Positions 1-13,395 of a stretch of 64,000 nucleotides of DNA are shown in pieces; positions within the stretch are counted from its first letter, which is position 1, and each line of letters begins with the position of its first letter. The DNA is from Elysia crispata (taxonomy: Eukaryota > Mollusca > Gastropoda > Plakobranchidae): NCBI GenBank assembly GCA_033675545.1, contig JAWDGP010004927.1, positions 1,432,001 to 1,496,000 of the forward strand, written 5' to 3'. The position numbers and the translations under genes are program-made. Below the pieces are notes generated by a model that did no database searches, was not told the DNA's origin, and saw only the letters and a list, made by a program, of their open reading frames with translations.

Positions 1-2550
1 TTTCATCAATTTGTGGGTTGTAATCTTCTTCACTCACTTCTAGATCACTATCACTTTCTTTTGATCGCCCAAATACTTAAAAAAAAGTCCGTTTAGAAAT
101 TAGTTTTGGATCTAATATCTCTTTCCAACCTCTGGAGCATTGGTTTCCCTTTCCGTCGTAAACAGAAAAAAATGCGAAGGTTTAACGGTACAAAACTTTC
201 ATGGACGAGATGAAATGGTTATAGAACCCTTACGGACATTTCCTGTGGCTTTCGCAGGATTAGTATAAGAGTCAAAGTCCATCCCATAGGGGTGACAGGA
301 AACGTCCCAGCTAACAAGAGGCCTACCCCATCACATTAACAGGAAATGCCGTAAGTGAGTTAAGTAACTGATTTTCTGATAAAGTCAACGGCTTTGGAAT
401 ATTTTTGTTTATAACACCTTGTGGTGGATGGGAAAAGGTGAAATCCATAAAAGCAGGGTGCATGTGGATGGATGGGTGGGATCTATAGAGCTCTATAAGT
501 CTTTCTTTGTAAGCCCAATACAGTCAGTAAATCACTGTGTATTAATACATGTGGCGTGCTTAACAAGGCCTGGCTAAGTTAGTGTGGTCTCTCATGGTCG
601 GTGACAGTAACGAAAAAGTGCACTTAAGGCGTAAACAGGATGGAGGCTGGTGTGTCTAGATCTAGACCTAACTTATCCTTGGCTCAGATCATTTTTGGCA
701 AACAGTGCATTGTTTTCTTTCAACTCGCCTTAACAAATAGCATTCTTTTCAGAGCCTCAAATAATGCTTTACAATTTTTTTTTAAATTGGGCCTTTTTTC
801 TTGTGAAAATAGAACAAAATTAATGATGGTCCCAAACCCATACTAAAAGAGGGTAAAGCTGAAAAAAAATGTTGCAAGACTGTAGGTGTGTACGCTTATT
901 TTGTTATTGTGTGTGTAAATGAAGTTGTTTAAATAAACCTCTTTTCAGACTTAGTGTGGTTTTGTCTTTGCCTAAATAACCTGTATAAATTTATCATTCT
1001 ATGAATACAAAATGGACATGGAGACATTGCAAAGGGAGACCACTATCATAAGGAATGAAATGGAGACAACCTGTTTTTTTAACAGCAATTCTTGGGCTTG
1101 TTTCTTGGAAATGGATAAAGTCAACACTTTTTTTGGTCTCAAGGTGTTGACTTTAAGCGGATTCCACAGTGTTAGTTTTCATCGCAAAACTTGCTTAAGA
1201 AAATGCAGAAGATGAATTGTTGATGTAAAATTTTATTTGAGTCTTAAGCTGTTTTTGGCTTTCTTGGTTGACTTCATACCCAAAATGTGACACTTGTACC
1301 TGTGATTAAGTTGCAAAGCTTATGGGGAGACGTTTTCACTTAGATCTGTGATATTTATTATTTTTTTTAATCTTACTTAACAAGAGAAAACTGTATACTA
1401 TAAATTAATTTAAGTTGTCATGAGATGTAAGATATGAATGTTGAATAATGTACATAGTTTTTATTAATACAAACTATCATTGCTCTGAATTCAGCCAATA
1501 TATATTGTTTTTGTTTGTTTTTTTTTTTAGCTTTTGCTCATCCTGAACATATTCTTTATTTACTCTCAGAACATGATCTCATCTTGAACACTTGAAGTTA
1601 TCCAACTATGGGTTTCCTCTCGATCATACAGATATATAATGACATTCATTTTTTTTTTACATGAAGTCACTCTTCTGTAAACACTTAAATGTAATAGTAT
1701 CTAAATTCTCCAAACCCTTGTACGTGTCAGTCGATGGATTGTTTGATTGATAGCAAATAAGCCCAGTCTACGATAAATGGTGACGTTAGCACTTTCTTCT
1801 TTGCGCTGCATATTCTATCAAATTTCAGTATTAGTTTAATCAATTATTAAAAAACTAATCATAATAAGGTTAAAAAGGAGACCAGGGCATGAAAAATTTC
1901 ATGGCGTATTTTCACAATCATTCTTATTGGGATGCGATAACAGAAAATGACTATTTCTAAAAATCGCATTCACCCTGTAGCACACAAAGAGCCTCTCCAA
2001 GAATTCTCAACCTTGTCAAATGCCACACTCAAAGCAGCAGCAATCTATGTATTTCCTTCAAAACTCACTCAAAAAGCCAGGGGATTGTTCTTTTAGATGT
2101 TAATGGGATTCACAAGATGTTATTCTAACAATTACAGTCCAATTCCAAGGCAAGGGAAAAAAATAATCACATAACACCGCTTATAAACTGGTCCAGTTTT
2201 CAAAGTTTAAAGCATTTTACCATCATATTAAAATTGCAGGTCTTTAGTCTCTACAGAACATATACAGACTAGCATTGCTCTCTTCACATTATTACAAAGA
2301 GTTTTGAATCAAAAAGGCACACAAGAGCATAACTCGGTACTCCTGAAAATTTCTAATGTGTTTCTTGATGTATTTCCTCCTTTTTTTTTTTCTCAAACAT
2401 TCCTAATGTACAAAGTTATTTGCAATCAAACTAGTGGTACACTATTTTATGATATTGATTAATAACACATCCAACAGCTTGACATCTGAATACTAGGAAT
2501 TTTGTTGTTATTCTATGCATTTAGCAATAGACTATTATGCAGGGTTCTCA
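1..2550. other. Intergenic stretch with no recognised gene
   Basis: AT-rich sequence with short open frames only (under 70 codons) that lack splice context or recognisable domains. I see no RNA gene, TIR or long repeat here. Homopolymer T and A runs are frequent. A distal exon or UTR of a gene lying outside the window cannot be excluded. Confidence 0.5.
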
Positions 2551-3207
2551 AGGGGCTGTTCAAATATGAAGGGGGGGGGAAGGGGGTCTACAAAAATGTG
2601 AGGAAGTGTGAAAAGGGGGGGGGGGGGGAGTAACATGGAAAAGTGATATCACACCTTTTAGCCTATTACAGTGTATTAGAAATAGATTGAAAACTAAGAT
2701 TTTTTTTAAAACAATTCAAACTAACTTTCATTTATCTTCTTTAATACATTCCAGATCTATATTTCCTACCAGATTATCACAAATTTGGGAGCCAACAGAG
2801 GCCATTTCCCCAAATTTGGGGACTTTGGCCAAGAATGAGAAAGAGCCAAATTGGCATGCCTGCCTGTACTGTCAGGCAAAGGGGAAGTCACTCTGCCCCC
2901 AATTTTTGTTTGAGAAATTAGTAGGCTTATCAACAAATGATTAGGCCTAGATAGACCTATAAAAATTTAGATTTCACAATGGATGGGGTCAATAAACTCT
3001 ATCATGATTTTTTCAAGGCCTTCACTGAGGTACATAGTACAACAAGTGGAACAGAGGTACAAAGAAGGGCGAATGAAAAGTGTCTTATGTGTCGAATATG
3101 TGATACCACAGGGGGGGTCTGGCAAAAATGTGAGGAAGTGTGAGAAGGGGGAGGGGGGGTGCTGAAAATCTCCCCAAAAAGTGTGATATCATATTTGAAC
3201 AGCCCCT
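2551..3207. mobile_element. Foldback/MITE-like element, 657 bp
   Basis: The interval is bounded by a perfect 19-bp inverted repeat (2551-2569 and 3189-3207; outermost bases AGGGGCTGTT on the left, its complement on the right). Inside each end lies a related G-rich module: a G run, GGTCT, then CAAAAATGTGAGGAAGTGTG, then a second G run and a GTGATATCA-type motif. The modules at 2571-2660 and 3110-3190 are therefore direct copies of one another, inside inverted outer ends. There is no transposase, so it is a non-autonomous element. I found no convincing target-site duplication. The open frames inside it are not genes. Confidence 0.6.
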
Positions 3208-5901
3208 AAGCTGAAATCTGTTGGACACTTGTTTGCCTTTCTTGAAGTTTAGCAGGATTTTGCCTCCCTTACCTTTCATTCTGTCAGAGGCTCCAGATTA
3301 TTAGGGTGAATTTCAAACAGCCAGGCCAATTCCTGACTTGGCCAAACTTTCACAACCAGTTTTAGCTCATCAGGCAAAGCCCAATTTATGTTTGCATATG
3401 TTTGTAAATATTGCTAATAAAAATGACACATTGTTAAACTGTTGTTTTATTTTATTAAACTTCTTTTCAATTACAAAAACATGATAAATCTGATTTGTTT
3501 TAAGATTTCGAAGCAAGAATAAAGTGGGGTGTGCAAAGAAAGGGACTGGCACTAACATCATAAAAGAGATTTCAGCATTTGGATTTTTTTTACTTTTTTG
3601 TGTCTTGTTTAGTTGTTAGTATAAACTGAATTTAACTCTGCAACACTCACCTCTTTGACAAAAGTCTGTGGATAATTCATACAATTTTGGTTACATGGCC
3701 CTTTTAATATTATTTTGAAATGCTCAATATGGACCTAATTGCTATTCCTTTTTCACAATAAACAAAATTGAGGGATACATTGAAAATTGTAGACACTGCA
3801 GATACATTGTTCTATCTTTGTAAGTACCTTGAGGTTGATCAAATGATCTAAAAATATCCAAATTAGCAGATAAATTGGTTTATTATTGCCCTGCAGGGTA
3901 GGCTAACAAGCCATGCAAGCCAAATAGTCTTTTAACTTACTGAGTCACAAAAGTTATTGGTAATTAGATGATTTAATATTACTCTCATTTTTTTTGTTTC
4001 TGGGTAAGTTTTCAGTCTGAGCAAGAGATGTTTCTAGATACAAAATATTTGTTCATCCAAACAAATCAAAATTGTTCAAAGAAATGGCCCTCAATGGTAT
4101 TAAGAATTTTGAAATCCGACTTATTTTTTTTCTGCTGGAAATTGCTCTGTACTTCAGAATCAATTTGCTATGCCATCTTAAGTTACTTTGTTATCTTTGT
4201 GCTCTAAAGTGGATTGCCCAGGTCTGTAAATGCTAAAATGTATGAAAAGTGTAATAATTTTTTTTAAATATTTTCCAATCAAGCCAATTGATAACACAAG
4301 AAAATACATGAATGAAATACAAAATAAAAAAAAAACCCAAGAAAGCAAAAGAAAAATTGTACTGACAGTATCACAATAAAATGTGGCAATTTCTATACTT
4401 CAAAAGAAGAAATGTGTGTTTTTTTAAAAAGGTATGATGACTTTGATACACTCTTTGGTCTTGTAGATATTTTTGACAAAATTAGATTGTCCCTGGACTT
4501 TTCAACCACCATATTGAAAAAGAAACTCTCAACATGTTTCTCCAGGAATATTTTCTATGGAAGTAAATGCCCTGATTTATATTTCTTACTTACGGTGTAC
4601 AAGTTTCTAAGGAACAAAGTAGCAAAACAATGGGATTGGATTATCTTTTAATCATTGTGCCTTTTCATATCATTTTTATCACCGAATGCAAACATTTTCT
4701 TTCTTGTGATGGTAATAGTTTTTTTTTTGAAAAATGGGATTTTTTTTTTTCATAATTCATCACATGCGCACAAAAAATTTATTGCTATAGATTTCTCAAA
4801 ATAAAAAAAAAATTTTACTTTTTTTTTTAACGAGAAAGAAGTCAAATGAAGCAATCAACTTTTTAAATTAGTTTTAATTTTTTATATCCATTAGTTTACT
4901 CAAAGGTGGCAGCTTTTGGTAAAACAAAGAGTAGCCCTGGTTAGATGAAATCCTTCCCCACCACCATATATCTCAACCATAACTCAAACCCAGTAAAACA
5001 TTATACTTACTAAACTATTAGGCAAACAGTTAAGTACATTTTGTTTTGATGATTTTAACAAATGATGAGAAAGAATTATTTTTAAACTCATATTCTCCAC
5101 AATTGTGGAGTTGTTCATAGTTTCACATTCTCTAGGTGTTTCAGAAAGAAGAAGACAGAAGAACTATAACAATGTATTTTTTACAGTTACAAAAAGTGAG
5201 CTTAGCAATGTTTGAAACTTATTTCAAAGTTAATACAAATATAGAAGTGGGCGGAAAAGGGGGGGGGGAGGATATGAGTAGTTTCAGCAATGTGCCAAAA
5301 ATGGAAATTCAAAGATTATTTTAAACATCAACAACATGATGTATACCATGGTCATAAATTCTTATGCTGCAAAGATAAAAAAAAATATGGCCGTTGAGAA
5401 TGCATAGATGCAAGAGAAACAAATTAACACAATAACAAAAGCAAACATACGGAGGGAATAAATTGCGTATCACATTACATTCAGTGAAAGTTTTAAAATA
5501 AGGGTAGCCAAATATGACTTTTCATGAAAGTGCAAATTCAAAAGAAAAAGGAATGCCTTATTGACAAAGTAATCGGCCTACATAAAGAGCACAGTATATA
5601 CCTTGCATCACATATTGCACACAATTCGTGTAATGCTTCTCAAGTGTCTCAGAGCATTCATACACTTCAAAATTTAAAATAAATAATTTGTTGAATCAAA
5701 AATACAAGTTTTTCCAACATGACATTGCTAATTGGTTCCTAAATTATTTTTGTTCTAAACCCAGATCTATATTTAAGACTAAGAGATGATATGTATTTTT
5801 TTTTAAACAACTCAATTTTTTTTTACATAGAATCTTTTCTCACTCTCTGTTTCTTTTGATTCCCTTAACAGAGGGCACCCTGTTATATCAGAATCAAAAT
5901 A
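3208..5901. other. Intergenic stretch, 3' side of gene A
   Basis: Low-complexity AT-rich DNA with A/T homopolymers and one G run near 5261-5270. No open frame has protein-like composition or a known domain. The part nearest 5901 must contain the 3' UTR of gene A, which reads leftward on the minus strand. I could not fix a polyadenylation site with confidence. Confidence 0.45.
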
Positions 5902-8900
5902 TCACAACTGCCCAAGTGCCACTTGAACTATGTATTTAAGTGCTTGTGGATCTGAAAGAATTTGTGAGTGTTCAACTTTGGGCAGCACTTTATGGTCAAC
6001 AGGATACTTCTGCTTGCCTTTCCACCCAGTGCATGCCATGAGGCTGCGCATGTTAACTGTGCCATCACCATCATCAGGAATAACTTTCGGGGTTTTATCT
6101 GGGAACATACCCGGACCATATACCAGAGTCCCTGAGGTTGGCACGCCTGAGCCATGGACACAGTGCATCCGTACACCTGGTGGCGTGAGATTCCGAATCA
6201 GATTCTGGGTATCCTGCCTAATCTCCCAACCATCTAGAAAGTTGATATCGTGAAAGAAATCCCTGTAGTCTTTGACTGTATAATTGCGGTGTTCAGTCAC
6301 AAGCAAGACCTCATCAGGTCCCCAGAACCTGTCATTGGGCATGAGGAAAGCAGCACTGGGTGTTGAGCGCTGCTCAGGGCGGACAGTTATTGGCCAAACA
6401 AATGGAACCCCAAGATTGTCACCTACAAACCAAAGAGAGAAAGAAGAGATTATCTGTTAAAGTGAAAAGAGAAATAAATAGGGACTAAAATTTGAGAACT
6501 AATCATAAATATTTGCAGGCAATGAGATTCAAAAAACATATAACACTTGAATGTTCTACTCAAAATTGTAGAAAACAAACAAGAAAGAATTGGTTTCAGC
6601 GACAGAAGAAAACAACACAAATGTGATGGTGGAAAGATATATTTAAAATACATATTAAGTGACTTTTTTAATCATGTTGAAATACACATTAAGTTATAAA
6701 GACAAGCCCTGTGGGGAAAACAAGCTTTTAAAATTGCTAGTCCACACCAATGCATAATTTTCTGATCTACTGACTACAATTTACGAATAACTAAATGTAG
6801 ACTTTGTTGTAGATCACTGATTTATATTAGATCTCATATATTTATCATCACCCTGAAGAGATGCAGAAATAATTAAATTTGCAAGATAAAATTTATTAAT
6901 TTTCAAGAGGCACACATTTTATTTTAATATGTACAAAGTAACAAAAGCTTCCAAGTAAATCTACAAAATTATTAATGATGAATGGTCTGAAATGAGTTTG
7001 TTTTGAAATTATCTCTTATTTATAATCAATTTCTGCTTGAATGACATGAGGAAATTTAAAGATTAAACGAACTCGACAGGACCTGATGACATTGAGTCAT
7101 TGTGTCCTCAATCTGTTCTAAATTTTATTTGTAGTTTGTTATAGTTCACCAATCAAAGTGTTTAATGGCATTGCTCAAACTGACATGAGTCTCTCAAAAT
7201 TTTAGTAATGGAACTGACTCTTCATTCTATGAAAATAATGGTATAAAATTCTGTTTAGCATATCAAGGAGTGAATGAAACCTACCAGAGGAATATACCTT
7301 GAGCAGTTTAACAGAACCTGCCCACACACCGGAGAGAGAGATGAATGACTGAATGTATTTGTCCTTCCAGGCTTGAGGCTGATGGTTCAAGAAGTACAAG
7401 AACACAGGGTTGCCCATGCTGTGGCTTACAACAACGCACTTAGTTTGGTTATTGAGCATGTAGGTGTCCTCAATGAGTTTCTGGAGATCTTTGTAGTACT
7501 GGCCCATCTCATCTAGATTTGTTTAAGAAATTTTAGAACATTAGAACTAAAGATTCATATATGCAAATAATATAAATTAGTAATTGAATATCAGTGTCAC
7601 TGAGATACATTAATGACTTAAAAAATCCTTTCTATGAAGTCTACAAGAGAAGTGACTTCATTTTTTACAACAGATAAATTGCAGGCCAAGAGAGTTTTTT
7701 TTGGCAATAACTCAGATTTTCAGTCATTAGAAAAGCACAGCATGCTTAAAAATGAAATAAAAGGGCCTTACAGATTTAATAGTCAATGCAAAAACCCTGC
7801 TCCGAAGTCTGACATCTCACGTAGAATGAGAATCCAAATGTTTTGAAAGTTTACATTAGAAAAATATTGTTGCTCTAATCTATTTCTAAAATCATTTGTT
7901 AAAAACCAAATCAAATTGGATATATCATTATTTTACTACACCTGGATTGCTCCAAGAAGTCCTAACAAGAAGAAATTATTACTGATAAAATATCTATGTA
8001 AAATGTTCTTCATTACATGCCATCTTAACTCACTTGGTGCTTTCCTGAAGTCAAATGGAGCTCCTCGAACAGACACATTCCTCTTGTACCCAACATTCAC
8101 AAGTTCTTTTACAATGTGATAAAAGTATGATACTGAAACAGAAATTTTTTAGCTCATTTTAATTAAAAAAATGGTTCTCAAAGTATAATGTGTCTGTGAA
8201 GATTCCTGGTTGATTCTAGACCATCTTCAGCTAAATCCTTTGATTCAACTAAAACCTATTATTTTCAGTTTTCTCAAATACCATCTCGGATCTCCATCTA
8301 GCTATTTAGATCCTCTGACTACCAGTATTCTCCAGAAATTGTCAAAAACTATTAAAAAACAAGAAATAATAATTTATTTGGTGATTTTTTTTAAATAACG
8401 TCAAGGCTAACTGATGTGCAAATTTCCTATCAGCATGTTAAGCTAAAAATACACAATTTTTTACAAGAAAGTATATATCCCTACATCAGCACCTGCTGTT
8501 TAGTAACTAGTTTAAGTGTTAAACTTTTTATATGAATTTTTTATTCTGTTTCTAGTTGAAGATTTGGTAGCTCATCACCAAAACTATAAATTAATATTAT
8601 CAAACTAAGCAGCATAACAAAATTGATTCATTATATTTGGTCAATTCAGTCAGTCATGACTAACAGTGCAGGTTTTGTTTATATGTCCACCTTTGAGCTT
8701 GATTTTATTTTCTCTTCATGTGCCATCTGAAGTTGGTGGTGAGGGAATTTTTGGTGAATTACAATGGTCTAATGGTAGACATGCAACCATCATTTAAATA
8801 TAGTTAATATTTTATGAATCAAACTGAATGGTTAAAAGTATATTAAAACATTTATTTGTATACACATGTAAATATATACATTATGTAATATTTGAAACTG

Positions 8901-11795
8901 AATCAATAGCAATAAGAGGATATTAGAAACAGTGTTGCATATATTTTGAATTTAAAATAAGCATAACAGCAGCATAAACTGCAGAACATCACATATTCTC
9001 CAAGGTCTCTACAGCTCTCTCTTCACTGAACAAGAGGCAGAAAACAGCTAGACATCATCTTATTTGTTCAGAATGTGCATATTTTGACCTAGATCATATT
9101 ATGCCATTTTATTAAACCCTGGGGTTAAACATTTGAAAGTAAGAGTTCAGCCTTCCTGGACAATTTTATGATTATTTATGTACAGGGAACCTCAGAGAGT
9201 GACAAATCAGCTTTTCACAGGCTTTTTACTGGTTGTAAATAAAGTCAAAAGGTATGACCAGAATTGAAAATATTTTGATAGCACACATACCTGATGATAT
9301 TTCATGAGAAAGCCAGTTTGGGTCCAACCATTCTACTGAAGCAGTATCACCAAAACCAACTGTTTTAATATCAACTCCATTTGGGCTGCGTGTGGTCCGA
9401 GTCTTGTTGTCATAGATAAGACTGAAGAAAAAAAAAATTAATGTCCATTTCCATGTCATGCCTAAGAAATTACATGTACAAAATATGTTGTACTCCTAGT
9501 TAACTCACTCTGTCCAAAGTGAAAAAAACTTAGTAGAGTAGGTCTTTTGATGTAGCCTTAAAACCACTAAAATATTCAGAACCCATTATCAGGGAGAATA
9601 ACTTTTTAACTTTCATTGTCTATATTTGGACAATTATCCTACTGGCAAGTCACCTGGGTATATATGAGTAAAGAGCTCAAACATTCATCAGGCATGGGAT
9701 CCTACTCCTACAGATCTTCAAGTTGAACGTCTCTCATTAGACCAATATATTCTTTAAAAATTATCTAAAACATAAACCCTTGAAAAAGTGCCAAGCAAGC
9801 ATGATTATGCTCTTTAAACTTATAATTTTATTTTTTAGATTCAAAGATATTGATATTTAGAACAGTATTTTTCTGAACTTTTAAACGATAAAAATTGCAA
9901 TTTTCACAAATGTATGATTAGATACACATTTTTTAATCTTTAATAGGAAGAAAGATAAAAGAATTCATGAATTTACATACTTTTACAGCTGTTTTTGTAT
10001 CCTTGGAAATCTAAATTGCGACATTCCAATCATAAAGACTGCTAATTTATTTCCCCTGTTTTTGGTTGTATTGGTTACTTAAACCTTTAAGGTATTAATG
10101 GTCCACGCTTCCTTGAACAAAAACCAAGCTTATAGATGAGCTTCTTTGCAGAGTCATGCAAAGCTATAGTATCATATTACAAAACTATGGGAAAAAAGGC
10201 TCTCACATCATATTTTCCACAAAGCAGTCGATCAAGGGTGGTGTAATATCTGCTAGATTCAACCAGAGGCTCTTGTAGCCCGAGGTCGACTTCTCGCACC
10301 ACCAGTGTTTTGACTCGATATTGTTGAGTTTGACATAAAGCTGTGAACCTCCATCTCCTGGGACTGATTTCAGAAAAACAAAGGCAGAGAGAAAGATAAA
10401 ATTTATTTTCTACTTGACTAAAAAGAACAAGCAAAAAACACTGGGAATACTAGAACTAAGGACTTAGCAAAGATGTCTGCTGGATCGCAGCACAACTCTT
10501 AGAACTCTCGGTAAAAGTTTCACAGGCGCTCTATGTGATAATTACCTAACCTGGGAGGGTCTAGTGGGATAAACGAGGTTTGCAGGCTTTACTACAAAGT
10601 TCCAAAAGGTTTTTGCAAGTCTGCCTTTTACCACCAAGCTTAATGACCCATCTCCTTGCAGTGCTTCAATGTCATATGAACAAATTATTACTATGTTAGC
10701 TCAAGCTTATTCTGATGATATGCTGCATGCCAAAACTCAAATAGATCAATTGTCATGTTGGCCCAAGTTTTGATAGGTCCCTAGATATGTCAGCTCTACT
10801 TATACCTACCGATTAATGCAAGCCTAAACTCATTGACAGGCCGTTTGCCCTGTTTGCTGTGTCAAACCAAGCTCATACTGACAATTTGTTGTCAAACCAA
10901 GCTCAAAACTGACAGCTTGCTATGTAAGACTAAGTTCTTACTGACTGGTTGTTATGTCATACTAAGCTCATAATCACAGTTTGTTGTGTTAGATCAGTCT
11001 CATTCTGATGGAAAAAAGCTCATAATGAAAACTTGTGTTAGACTAAGCTCATATTGACAGATTGCAGTGTCAGAACAATCACATTCGGACATACCTACAA
11101 AAGTTCATTCTGGCAGCTTGATGTGCCAGCCCAAGCCCATCACTGACAGCTAGCTGTGACATACCAAGCTCATAATGACATCTTGACGTGTCAGACCAAG
11201 CTGACAGATGGCTTTTCAGACCAAGCTCATACTGACAGTTTTTTGTATCATAATTATGGCAGGAATGACATGCCAAGCTTATACTGACAGGTTTTTTTTT
11301 TATGTAATGTGTCGCGTTTGACATAACAAGCTCATACTGACACTTTTTAATTTTTTTTTCTGCCATATGGCATACTATGCTCATACTGACAGCTTGCTGT
11401 GTTAGACAGCCCAAGCTCAAACTCACAATTTGCTCTGTCACTCACTCATACAGACGTCTTGCAGTATGATTGCTTGTAAAATTAATCGTTTGTCCAAATC
11501 TATCATGACACTTTGCTTAGCACGTTTTGTAGATTATTAGATCTAGCAAAAAATGTTCGGCAGGACTTCTTTATGTTATTCCTTGTTTTTTATTTTAATT
11601 ATTTCCTAAATTAGCTGATTTATATCTTTGGCCTTGACATAAAAATTACAATGAAAAGTAAAGAGTATGTTGCGTTTCTTTTTTCTTCCATTACTCACCT
11701 AGAATAACTGGATATTGAGTTCGGGAGTCGGTAACTGCATAACAAAAATGGACAAAAAAAGCAGCAATCAAATGTTTAATTAAAACGCACTCCAT
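5902..11795 (-). CDS. PLA2G15: PLA2G15-like lysosomal phospholipase A2, paralogue A
   Basis: Six coding exons in transcript order: 11699-11795, 10207-10363, 9291-9421, 8034-8132, 7285-7512 and 5902-6422, all with GT-AG borders, giving 1233 nt or 410 residues. Exon 1 begins MECVLIKHLIAAFFVHFCYA, a signal peptide. Exon 2 carries VPGDGGSQL, the start of the LCAT-family fold, and the cysteines of the first disulfide loop. Exon 5 has the nucleophile elbow S-H-S-M-G with Ser near residue 193. Exon 6 has DGDGTVN (catalytic Asp near 357) and VEH (catalytic His near 389), plus an N-glycosylation NYT. Family members hydrolyse phospholipids and transacylate ceramide in the lysosome at acid pH. Length matches the family (about 410). 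Gene A is clearly more diverged from B and C than those are from each other. The elbow has Ser where B and C have Gly. The start was chosen because it gives the signal peptide and correct phase. Confidence 0.93.
10850..11455. repeat. Degenerate tandem repeat in intron 1 of gene A
   Basis: The intron contains at least a dozen imperfect units, each with a core like CAAGCTCATACTGACAG followed by a variable TTGCTGTGT-type stretch, spaced roughly 35-60 bp apart. Examples lie near 10871, 11165, 11221, 11275, 11330 and 11380. Units have diverged by substitutions and T-run insertions, so it is an old minisatellite. The 120-codon minus-strand open frame over it is a by-product of the repeat. Confidence 0.65.
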
Positions 11796-12585
11796 ATTCA
11801 CTGTTGGCAGAATATTTATAGTTTGAGTATTTTACAGGCTAGAATAAATTCTAGTTCAAAATTAAACCTGGACTCTTGATGTGGATTTACGTCTAGAGTT
11901 TACATTCAAAAGCTGTCGTGAACGAGAAAAATCACATGATCTTTTCAGCAAAGAAAGGAGGATCTGTCGGTATACTCGGTAATGATATAAATCTAGCTCT
12001 AGATCTAGGCTTAGTGTTTCTGTTACTTTTAGATCTGGCTAATGCAATGCCAATAAACATTTATTAAACTGATCCGCATATAAATCTGTCAGCGTGTGTA
12101 TCCACGTGGGTTAAAAAAAGATAATCAAGATTTAAGTACCGTTATCCAATCATCTGGCTTCAACCTTAATATCTCGATTTAGATAAGTGACCAGTGTGCC
12201 TTATATAAGGCTAAACTTTGCCCAAGGTCGATGTACTCGATTCTTGCCTAGGTCAACACGTTCCTCTGCAGCAGACTTTCGAGTTTCGAGGAAGTCATAC
12301 TGTGGCCGATGGTTGAATCAAAGGATATCCCACTCAATGAAGAATAAAAAAGACATAAATATTAGGCAGAGATCATCACTAGCCCACGTCTTCTTTTTTT
12401 TTTCTTTTTCTTTCTATGCTAGACAAGTTAATCCCTAAATTATTTTTTGCAGGATAAAATTCCATTAGGCCTACAAGTACCATGAATAGCTCTCTAATGT
12501 AATCAAGTGATTGAGGCTTTCAACGACTCCAATTTATATCTCAACGGGGTAACACCAGTTTCAAAACTTACTCTCTCATAACTGC
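11796..12585. other. 5' flank of gene A
   Basis: This interval upstream of the gene A start has several AGATCT-rich stretches (near 11990-12010) and the E-box described separately. No coding region is evident. It probably contains the promoter and 5' UTR, but I cannot place a TATA box or transcription start with confidence. Confidence 0.4.
12103..12108. promoter_or_regulatory. Palindromic CACGTG E-box upstream of gene A
   Basis: CCACGTGG lies about 308 bp upstream of the gene A start codon at 11795. A related site, TCACATGA, lies at 11932-11939. CACGTG is the core bound by bHLH-zip factors such as TFEB/MITF. Its placement parallels the CACGTG sites upstream of genes B and C. Function is inferred from position and motif only. 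Confidence 0.35.
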
Positions 12586-12635
12586 TGTTGCTGCTCCTCC
12601 TTCTCCTCCTCCTCCTACTACTACTACCACTACTA

Positions 12636-12697
<62 letters not shown>

Positions 12698-12710
12698 GAT
12701 GCTGCTGCTG

Positions 12711-12762
<52 letters not shown>

Positions 12763-12900
12763 AACTACTACTACTACACAACTACAACAACAACTTCTAC
12801 TACTACTACTACCACCACCACCACTACTACTACTACTACCACCATTAATACTATTACTAGAGAGAGAGAGACAGACAGACAGACAGAGAAAGAGAGTGAG
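12586..12900. repeat. (ACT)n / (CTA)n microsatellite with flanking (GA)/(CAGA) tract
   Basis: A trinucleotide array dominated by CTA/ACT units, with CTG, CCT and CAA variants, runs to about 12845. It is followed by short GA and GACA repeats near 12860-12900. It creates spurious poly-Ser and poly-Leu frames on opposite strands. It lies about 0.8 kb upstream of gene A. Confidence 0.9.
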
Positions 12901-13289
12901 AGAGGAAGAAAGGAAGAGAAGAGAGTATATGTGAGAAAGAACGTCCTACGAAAATTGGTCTATAATTTCAAGTGAAAAGGGAAATCATAGAATAGATATA
13001 CCGTAATGCATGAGAATTTTGATCTTTGAACGGAACTTACGTCTTATGTTTCAACAACAACAAAAAATTGCATCCCCTATTATTTGTAATGTCACCAATC
13101 TATACAGATGAAAACAATTTTAAGACGAAACGTTTAAAAGTAATTTTGAATTCTGTACTCTTTGTCCATATAAGTCTAAGTTGGGTGATTGTTTACACCT
13201 TAAGATATTTTATTCCACCTTTCACACGTATATTTAACGGATCCTTGGACTTATATGTAGTTGTGCCCAAGAGTTAAGCATTTTTTAAA

Positions 13290-13296
13290 TTTCTAT

Positions 13297-13352
<56 letters not shown>

Positions 13353-13353
13353 T

Positions 13354-13392
<39 letters not shown>
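13290..13392. repeat. (ACT)n microsatellite with a CTG interruption
   Basis: A second trinucleotide array of ACT units, interrupted by GCTGCTGCTGCTGCTG near 13336-13351, lies 0.4 kb beyond the first array. The poly-Val/Ala minus-strand frame over it is not a gene. Confidence 0.88.

Positions 13393-13395
<3 letters not shown>

Noticed and set aside
12503-12848. Open frames rich in Ser (minus) and Leu (plus)
   Set aside because: They are translations of the (ACT)n microsatellite; no other protein-like sequence or splice support.
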